Source of the DNA: Symbiodinium sp. CCMP2592
Taxonomy: Eukaryota; Sar; Dinophyceae; Suessiales; Symbiodiniaceae
Direction of reading: 5' to 3'
Assembly (NCBI GenBank): GCA_905221615.1
Contig: CAJNDT010001890.1
Span: 240,602 to 304,601 of the forward strand
Length of the DNA: 64,000 nucleotides
A program made the position numbers and the translations under genes. Every line of letters begins with the position of its first letter. Position 1 is the stretch's first letter. This document shows positions 57,394-64,000 of this stretch, in pieces. Below the pieces are notes generated by a model. It worked only from the letters and a program-made list of their open reading frames with translations, did no database searches and had not been told where the DNA came from.

Positions 57394-59579
57394 CTCACTG
57401 AGCTGCACCAGCGCTTCGCGCACGAATTCTCTGCAGGCCCCGCGGCGGCCGTTTGGGCCCGGATCTGGCGTTGCCTTTGGATTTAGCTTCCCAGACCTTC
57501 CAAAATCCCTTAATGGAGGAGTATACCAAAAATTATATAAGGGTCCCTACTATGATGTAAGGTATATTCCTTAATTTGGGGATTTGGGAAGGTCTGGGTA
57601 GGTTCTTTGACAGAAGCGGATCTTTGGCTCTGAGGGTTCTTTCATGTAATTCAAGGTTTATATAATGCTTCATACAGGGTTGCAGCGGTGTTTCTAGACA
57701 CTTCTGCCTCTTGGGGATTGGGGTGTAACAGCGGTAGTCTCGCCAGTATCAGTATGATTTGCAACTGCTATACGTACGAGTACTGTTCTTGTTCTGACGT
57801 TCTGTTCAAGCCAAAGCAACGGCCAAACCCTCAAGCCCCCAAAACGCGTAACCCCAGAACCCGAAACACCAAAAGCCCCAAACGTCACACAGACTTCGGG
57901 CAACTCTCTATAATCCTCCCTACTTGCGAAATAAACCTGGACTTAAACATGTCTTGGCTTAAGGAGGATTCCTCGAAATAAGGAGTTTCGGTGGCGGTCC
58001 CTGAGTAAGAGGCCTGAAACCCCAAACCCCCCAACCTTAAACCCTCAACGCTCAGAAACCTGTACCCCAAACCCTAAACCTTGCCGATTTCAGCTGCTTG
58101 AAGCAGCGCAAGCTTCTCCAGGCCGTCTGCGAGCGGCTGCCCCTCTTCCTGGATTCGGGTTTACATGGGCTTGAGGTTAGGGTTTGGGGCTATAGGGGTT
58201 TGGGGTTCTCACAAGGCTCTAAAACTGCCTTTACGGCTTCCTTCAAGGGCTCCTGTAAGGGGTGCTCTGATGGTTCCTATTAGGGGTTCGGGCTTGGAGC
58301 TGTTCGAGGGTCGTATTTACGAGTGTTGCTACAAGGGTTGTAGTCAAACGAAGTCACGAGTTTCCTCATTCCGGAACCTGGCACTGGCATCCTTAAGACC
58401 CTGCAAAACCATCCCAAACACGAGAAACACAAACGATATACAGCGCTTCTACAAACACAGGAGAATCTCTCTTCTTGAATAACCGGGCCCAAACAAGCCC
58501 AAACTCTCCAAGATGGCTCAACTATATAGGGGGAACAAACTAAAGGTTTACAGTCTCCCTTTTTTCAGTACTATCCTATAGAGCCCCAGTTACCTGAATA
58601 GCAGGCTACTAACCACATCTTGTTTACCCAGGAACCGAATATTAGTTGCTATCATTGTCTTTCTTCGTATCATTAGAATTAAATGCGTAGTATTTTATGA
58701 TAACTGGAGCCCTGGCATTCGGCATTAGGATTGTGGCTTGTCCTCCTATCCCTTCCCCCAGTGCGTCGCACCTCAAACTCTACACAACAGCAAGTATGGG
58801 CTTAGAATACAACCTGAATTACCTATAGTCTCCATTGTTTTCCTTTTTTTGGTTTAAATAGTTATATATCAAGGATCCCATAAGGTAACCCGAAAAAGGA
58901 ACTACAATGGAGACTATAGGTACACCTCAGGATCCTTCTAGAACCTTCGTGAAACTGTCATAAAACCCTTTACCCGGGTTCTTAGAGTCCGGTGGCTCTC
59001 AAGAACCCCCCGAGTTCCTCTGCAGCTGGACTGGTGGAGTCTTTTTCAATACTCTTCGGCACCGCCTCCACCACCTCAGGGATCTCGGATCTCGGGTTGC
59101 TTTGAAATCGATACCTACGCCCCCAAAAGTAGGTAAAATAATGGCCCCACACCTATAAGGGGCTATGACTCTACATACTTCTCGGGTCTCCAGGTAATGT
59201 CGTTGTGGGGTGTCTAGATTCTGTTTGAGGGGTTGAGGCACTTAGGCAAAGCAGTGGAAACACTTCTTTGAACCCTTAACCTAAAAAACAAGACGATGAA
59301 ACCCCCGCAAAAAACTGACCAAATCCAACACCTTCACCCCGACACCCAAGACCGTCCCCAAACCCAAAACCGTGAAATCCCAAAACCCTCACCCCCAAAT
59401 CCTAAACTCCCAAACCTTAAACCCCTAAACCCTAACCCCTAAACCCTAACCCCTAAATCCTAAACCCTTAAACCGAGAAGCCCCTTTTGCCAGGTCCACC
59501 TGCTCCTCGACGCTTCCCTGGAGCGAAGACGCCGCGGAGACCTCGAACGTCGCCTTGTCCAACTCGAGAGTCTCCACTC
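57394..59579 (-). CDS. gene X, 5' block of predicted mini-exons, unidentified
   Basis: Exons in transcript order: 59491-59579, 58997-59074, 58085-58148, 57394-57428. Joins keep one frame (phases 0, 0, 1). Donors: CTG|GCAAAA, AGA|GCCACC and G|GCAAGG (GC), then GAG|GATTAG (GA). Acceptors are AG|G except AG|AATTCG. Peptides: VETLELDKATFEVSAASSLQ then GSVEEQVDL; VVEAVPKSIEKDSTSPAAEE then LGGFLR; EEGQPLADGLEKLALLQAAE; FVREALVQLSE. Acidic, helix-prone, possibly coiled-coil. I assign it to gene X because it lies upstream on the same strand with no stop in between, but the link to the block at 52.8 kb is not shown. Confidence 0.5.
57490..57598. mobile_element. MITE family C copy
   Basis: Ends cccagaccttccaaaatccc and gatttgggaaggtctggg; inside the intron between the exons at 57428 and 58085. 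Confidence 0.77.
58821..58921. mobile_element. MITE family A copy
   Basis: Complete; 76 bp 3' (in gene sense) of the exon at 58997. Confidence 0.82.
59113..59196. mobile_element. palindromic element family H, second copy
   Basis: acgcccccaaaagtaggtaa at the left; the right end is weaker (ctacatacttctcgggtct). Confidence 0.5.
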
Positions 59580-59587
59580 CTCCGAAA

Positions 59588-59674
59588 GTAATACTTACCC
59601 ATAATAAGGAATATGCCATAATTCCCATAGTCTAAGGTCTTAAAGGTCATGCAGGATTTATATCATCAACCGTA
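59588..59674. mobile_element. MITE family D copy, 5'-truncated
   Basis: Lacks the tacggttgatg arm and starts at acttacccataataaggaat; the right arm is complete. It is the first member of a packed MITE cluster. Confidence 0.72.
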
Positions 59675-59713
59675 GGACAGGTTCACGAAGGTTCTAGAAG
59701 GATCCTGAGATGT

Positions 59714-59814
59714 ACCTATACTCTCCATTGTAGTTGCTTTTTGGGGTTACCTTTTAGGATCCTTAATATATAGTTGGTTAAACCAAAAAAGGAACTACAT
59801 TGTAGACTCTTGGT
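59714..59814. mobile_element. MITE family A copy in cluster
   Basis: Complete; followed by the same ctcctccgaaagtaatac flank that precedes the truncated family D copy. Confidence 0.8.
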
Positions 59815-59840
59815 AATACTTACCTCCTCCGAAAGTAATA

Positions 59841-59918
59841 CCCAGAGACTCCCATATCCCTTAAGTAACGAATATACCTTAAGTCATATTAGGGATCCTA
59901 CTATGATTTAAGGCACAC
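59841..59918. mobile_element. MITE family C copy, 3'-truncated
   Basis: Starts cccagagactcccatatccc and breaks off at taaggcaca, where ctcctccgaaagta resumes. Confidence 0.72.
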
Positions 59919-59930
59919 TCCTCCGAAAGT

Positions 59931-60033
59931 ACCTACAGTCTCCATTGTACTTCCTTTTTGGGGTTACCTTTTAGGATCCTTAATATAAAACTGGTTAAAC
60001 CAAAAAAAAGGAACTACATTGGAGACTCTAGGT
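59931..60033. mobile_element. MITE family A copy in cluster
   Basis: Second family A copy within 220 bp, slightly closer to the 59714 copy than to others (both read acattg/acattgtag on the right arm). Confidence 0.8.
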
Positions 60034-60096
60034 AATACTTACCTTAGGTACTGCCCCCATACAGTAAGAGCCTATGACAGGGCTACTATTAAGGTC

Positions 60097-60121
60097 CTGA
60101 TATATATATATATATATATAA
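60097..60121. repeat. TA microsatellite
   Basis: Twelve TA units, followed by a T run. Confidence 0.95.
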
Positions 60122-60170
60122 TATTTTTTTGAATTTTGAACTATTGCTGAGTGGGGGGCCGTACCTAATA

Positions 60171-60261
60171 CTTACCTTTGGTTAGTAGGGAATGGAAGAA
60201 TGGTAGTAATAGTAGTTATAATTGTACCCCATTCCTCCATTCCCTACTAACCGAAGGTAAG
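60171..60261. mobile_element. MITE family E copy
   Basis: Near-perfect arms cttacctttggttagtaggg and ccctactaaccgaaggtaag. Confidence 0.78.
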
Positions 60262-60269
60262 AAGATAAG

Positions 60270-61045
60270 ATGGGTCCCGATTCAAAAAAAGGGGTATTCC
60301 TTAAAGGGAACTACGATAAGCAACTATAAGGCTTCCTTAAGGAGATCGATAATGGTTCTGTTTCCTATCCCAAGACAGTGTTCTTGAAAGGGAACCACTG
60401 TCATTACAAGATTTCCTTCAAGGGATCTGTAAGGGTTCCAACTAGGACTGTTTAAGGGAAGTCTTAGGGCAATAATACCTATAATCGTTCACATGGGGAA
60501 CTATAAAACTATAAGGCTTCCTGAAGGGTTCCTTGATTAACCCAAAGGGTCCATATATGCTTCTATTCTGGAATTCGGTCACAATATATCATCCCTATTA
60601 TAGGCTTGGGGACCTAATTCCATGATGGCAGTACATATGGACCCTCTGGGTAAGGAACCATAAGGGTCCTCTTTGGTATACATAAACCCTAAACCCTTGA
60701 ACCCTTAAAATAAACCCTTAAACCCTAAACCCTAAACCGCGAAACCCTAAACCCCTAAACAACATAAACAAAAGGGCTGTGGGGCTTACCTTGTTGTACA
60801 CTACCAGGCCTACGATGGTTCCCAAACAAATGGATTCCTCAAATTAAAGAAAACTACTAGAATGAGAGGGATTCCTTGTGGAACTACTAGAAATATAAGA
60901 TTTCCTGAAAGGGAACTGCTAGAATAACAAGGATTCCCTGTATGAAACTGCTGCGATTAAGTAGAAGATTTCCTCAAAGGGAATCCCTTCAGCTAGAAGG
61001 ATTCCGCACAAGGAACTACTATAAATACAAGATTTCTTGAAAAAA
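60270..61045. repeat. degenerate 30-40 bp repeats
   Basis: Loose units such as aaggcttccttaaggagatc in 60300-60530 and gaactactagaaatataaga with tttcctgaaaggg in 60845-61045. They are interrupted by a palindrome (60537-60652, arms accc-aaagggtccatata and tatggaccctctgggt) and CCCTAAA text. Confidence 0.65.
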
Positions 61046-61140
61046 CAAACTATTAAAGGTTCCAGGGGTCTTCCTGGCTAGTCGTTGCGGGTTTTGCCTA
61101 ACCCCGCTGACGCATGCACCTTGCTGCTCCACAGAGTGGC

Positions 61141-61256
61141 CAGAGACTGCAAAAAACCGTAAAAAAGGAATATATCTCAAAATATACAGTAAGATCCCGA
61201 ATATGATTTGAGGCATATTCCTTGATTAAGGATTAAGGGATATTGGAGTCTCTGGG
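61141..61256. mobile_element. MITE family C copy, left arm decayed
   Basis: Left arm reads cagagactgcaaaaaaccgt; right arm gatattggagtctctgggt intact. Confidence 0.68.
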
Positions 61257-61552
61257 TGGTTCAGAGCATGCTGCCCAGCTCCCTACGGCTTTACTGAAGA
61301 ATCGAAACTTGTATTGCAGGTTTGATGGAGTTACTGCGGGTTAATACATGGCCCCGTAACTGCTGCCCGCAGACCACATCCAAAACATACTTGTGTGATC
61401 AATTCTCCCCTTAGACTTAGACTTCAAGTAATATTCCGCAGGGGGGTATGGGGCGCTCCGGTGCTTCGCATAGTTGACTCTGCCACGAACACCCTGCATC
61501 GGAGAACTGTCGACGAAGAGACGACAGGGCTTATGGGAAGTCTCTGAGCAAG

Positions 61553-61653
61553 ACCTATAGTCCCCATTGTAGTTCTTTTTTGGGGTTTAACCAATTTTAT
61601 AGTAGGGATCCCAAAAGGTGACCCCCAAAAGGAACTACAATGGAGACTATAGG
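61553..61653. mobile_element. MITE family A copy
   Basis: Complete, asymmetric centre inverted relative to 589 (ttttatagtagggatcccaa). Confidence 0.8.
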
Positions 61654-62781
61654 GAGTTCTCCAGTAAATCTCTCAGACAAGTTGTGGCTAGGCAGCAAAT
61701 GCCAGGCAGCAGCAGTCAACGAGCTATGCTTAGCTTCGCCTGTGCTGCGACTAGATTAGCGCCGCGGAATTCCGGCGAGAAATGACCAACCCCAAGCCCA
61801 AGTGTCCTGCATCTTCGCCGCTGCAGCATCGGCAGGCTTTTGCCCCCATGGCGTATGCAAAACATCTATGATTTGGTGATGTCTCCGTGGTGCAACGGTC
61901 GACATTGCTTTGCTACTGCTGTTGGCCTGTACGACTCAAAATTTCAAGAAACTGTATGTCCTAATGACAGTCATGTGCCGCAAGTCTTGTGGAAAATGTT
62001 GCTATTCGTGTGTTTACTCCGCTTTCGTCCGTGCTCATGTTGATAATGAGTGTTCTACTATATGGCTCGACTACGCTCCTGGGGGCTTAGCCCTCTCAAG
62101 CAGCGGACTCAGCACGGCCGAAGGTTCGAGCAGTACAACAGGTCGCTTAGTGCACCATGGTGCTACTAGCGAAATAAGTGTACAACAGCTACGATATCAT
62201 GACCATGGAAAGCATCATCATCACAATCACCATCATCACAGTGATTAATTATCATGACCAGTTTCTGATGCATCCGAACCATGCCACTGCGGTGAACATC
62301 GGAAAATGCAAAAGTTTAACTCAGTATTGTGTCCCTGGACACATCTTGCAGGTACCCGGTCGTTGCGGGAAAGAGGTGACGCCGTGGCAAGTTGGCAAGG
62401 GGGAGTGTGGGGTAAGGGCCCAAGAAGCATCTAAACCGTGGGGAGCCTACTGTTTTGGGGTATTGGCCCCTATGAGGTCTTACATTCGGCGGCACATGGG
62501 CCCCTGTAACTTTGTGGGAGACTCTAGAGACCCTCAAATGCACGATCCTTCTATGAATATGATGGTTTAGGGTTTCGGGTTTAGAGTTTAGGGTTCTATG
62601 AACATGGTTTAGGGTTTCGGGTTTAGAGTTTAGGGTTCTAGGAACATGGTCTTCTGAACCGTTACAACACCATCTTGGAATCTTGGGAATGTCTGTAAGC
62701 AAGCAACAATTGCCTTAACGATTGCCTTGCAACATCTTCCGAGATACGCTGCACTAGGCACAGCCCTCTTCGGCCTTACTG

Positions 62782-62812
<31 letters not shown>

Positions 62813-62844
62813 CCACTACTATGCTACCACTGCTACTGCTACTG

Positions 62845-62895
<51 letters not shown>

Positions 62896-62896
62896 T

Positions 62897-62982
<86 letters not shown>

Positions 62983-63348
62983 GCTCCTAGGCACCCCGAA
63001 CCCCACGGGGATCGCAAAGGTTCAGAGCTCAGTTCACAGATGGGCAGTTCTTCAAAAAAGGGCCCCTTCTAGGTCCCCAAACATGGAAGGTCAGGCTTAT
63101 ACAAAAAGCATAAAACTGATCTTGAAGAGCTACCCACGGGCCAAAAACGTCGAGTCATCGTCCGCTATTTCGTTTGGGCTGAGACTTTCTGGGTCTTATG
63201 GCTCCATAGAGGCCAATTCAGCACAACTTTAATTGTATCTGTGTGTATGTATGTAATTTTATATATATATATATATGCTACGACACTCCGAGTAACCTCC
63301 ACCCTGAACCCTGACCCTTACGGCTATCAAACTAAGCTTTTCCTTTGC
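61654..63348. other. spacer, no assignable gene
   Basis: Contains (CAT)n-like text at 62205-62250, a 45-bp TTTAGGG-based duplication at 62562-62650 and the ACT repeat. A minus-strand open patch around 61.77-61.83 kb reads DTWAWGWSFLAGIPRR to a stop, and plus frames of 60-130 codons at 61840-62570 have no splice or motif support. Confidence 0.4.
62781..62982. repeat. ACT trinucleotide repeat
   Basis: About 60 ACT units with a few GCT, CCACT and ATT interruptions. Poly-T, poly-L and poly-S frames over it are artefacts. Confidence 0.97.
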
Positions 63349-63410
63349 CTCGTGCACCACATCGTCCTGGGGGACGAAACCCATGACCGTCTTGTAGTCC
63401 TCGTAAGTGC
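63349..63410 (-). CDS. isolated ABCG exon (Q-loop region)
   Basis: 62 nt between GGCAG|GC and GAG|GCAAAG (GC donor). Reads TYEDYKTVMGFVPQDDVVHE, the segment that in ABCG24/28-type half-transporters directly precedes LTV-E. The end is phase 0 and the peptide would continue exactly into the [14 protein letters not shown] exon at 36336-36389, about 27 kb away. No nearer LTV exon was found. Walker A must lie beyond the window or in unread exons at 63.4-64 kb. Either one gene with a very long intron, or a second ABCG copy. Confidence 0.75.
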
Positions 63411-63555
63411 CTGCCACGGCGAAACATGGGAGAGGCTCCCCCAAGGAGATTTTACAAGCTCTATAAGGCTCGTATGAGGGGCTTAATTAAGGCGTTTAGG
63501 GTTTAGAGTAGAGCTTATGGCACTTTTATTTGACAGGATTTGGGGTTTTGGGTAG

Positions 63556-63576
63556 CCACGTAGTCCTCGTAGCTGC
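63556..63576 (-). pseudogene. partial duplicate of the ABCG Q-loop exon start
   Basis: After ACACAG|GC the minus strand reads SYEDYV, matching the TYEDYK start of the exon at 63410 including the acceptor, then diverges. Either a decayed exon copy or an alternative exon start. Confidence 0.4.
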
Positions 63577-63818
63577 CTGTGTCGGGTGTTGTGATGGCCC
63601 TTCATGCGTTTCTCATAGGATTGCAAGGGAAGGGGCCGTTAGAAGGTCTGATGCTTATGCTGCGAGATATGTTGAACCGCTCTAACTTCAAGGCTGTCTG
63701 ATATATTACCATAGTAAGGATTTACAAGGGTTCCTTTAAGGGTTTAGGGCTTTAATCTAAGTTACCATATGCGAAGGGATGCTAATCAAGGCCTTAAGCT
63801 ACGAGCGTAAGAACCATG

Positions 63819-63975
63819 ATACAGGTGAAAAACATCATCACAGCAACCATAACCAACACCCATCACCATCGTATCGTCTCTATGGTCACCTTGGTCATCA
63901 TGATGATGATCATCATCATGGTCATCGTCATCCTCATCGTCGCCATCACCATCATAACCAGCATCGGCAATACCA
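63819..63975. repeat. cryptic ATC/CAT trinucleotide region
   Basis: Irregular CAT, ATC and ATG words at the right edge of the window; the His-rich plus frame over it is not persuasive as a gene. Confidence 0.7.
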
Positions 63976-64000
63976 GCAACAGCAACGTCGCTAGGAGGTC

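Noticed and set aside
62727-63072. Poly-threonine, poly-leucine and poly-serine frames
   Set aside because: Pure by-products of the ACT trinucleotide repeat.
27464-63410. MITE palindromes as transcription terminators
   Set aside because: Their hairpins are large and symmetrical, lie inside introns of a gene read through in frame, and recur as families; they behave as insertions rather than terminators.
1-64000. Bacterial or viral origin
   Set aside because: No operons, no ribosome-binding sites, almost no long ORFs, and split ABC transporter exons with AG|G acceptors; a eukaryotic nuclear locus explains everything seen.

Overview
This window looks like nuclear DNA from a dinoflagellate (medium-high confidence). 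Three things point that way. Genes are cut into very small exons that join only through GC or GA donors as well as GT, with acceptors almost always followed by G (AG|G). Introns and spacers are littered with TTTAGGG/CCCTAAA words, the plant/dinoflagellate-type telomere unit. There are no operons, ribosome-binding sites or other bacterial layout. I saw no rRNA, tRNA, CRISPR array or recognisable spliced-leader remnant. All exon joins below were read by eye and are predictions.

Nearly all credible coding sequence is on the minus strand. From high to low coordinates: (1) an isolated ABCG exon at 63.35-63.41 kb; (2) an unidentified multi-exon gene, here gene X, with exon blocks at 59.6-57.4 kb and 52.8-43.5 kb and a possible last exon at 40.9 kb; (3) an intronless 598-residue ORF at 47.7-49.5 kb, four 77-residue treble-clef zinc repeats followed by a Vsr/DUF559-like nuclease core, lying inside a predicted intron of gene X; (4) gene W, unidentified, 39.3-36.7 kb; (5) an ABCG-family transporter whose nucleotide-binding domain can be reassembled from 16 exons of 17-66 nt between 36.4 and 28.0 kb, with unplaced further exons down to 25 kb; (6) gene Z, unidentified, six frame-consistent exons at 12.3-9.3 kb; (7) isolated exon candidates further left. 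A few coding-like pieces are on the plus strand (14.6-14.9 kb and 21.1 kb).

The non-coding fraction is dominated by roughly 80-130 bp palindromic elements with terminal inverted repeats (MITE-like or introner-like). At least a dozen families (called A to Q here) recur, mostly in introns and spacers. A much larger foldback element (15527-22479) has arms of about 2.7-2.8 kb, a minisatellite-bearing loop, and sits inside a split copy of MITE family G, flanked by ATA on both sides. Simple repeats (TA, CT, ACT, TTG) and CCCTAAA-derived tandem arrays fill much of the rest.
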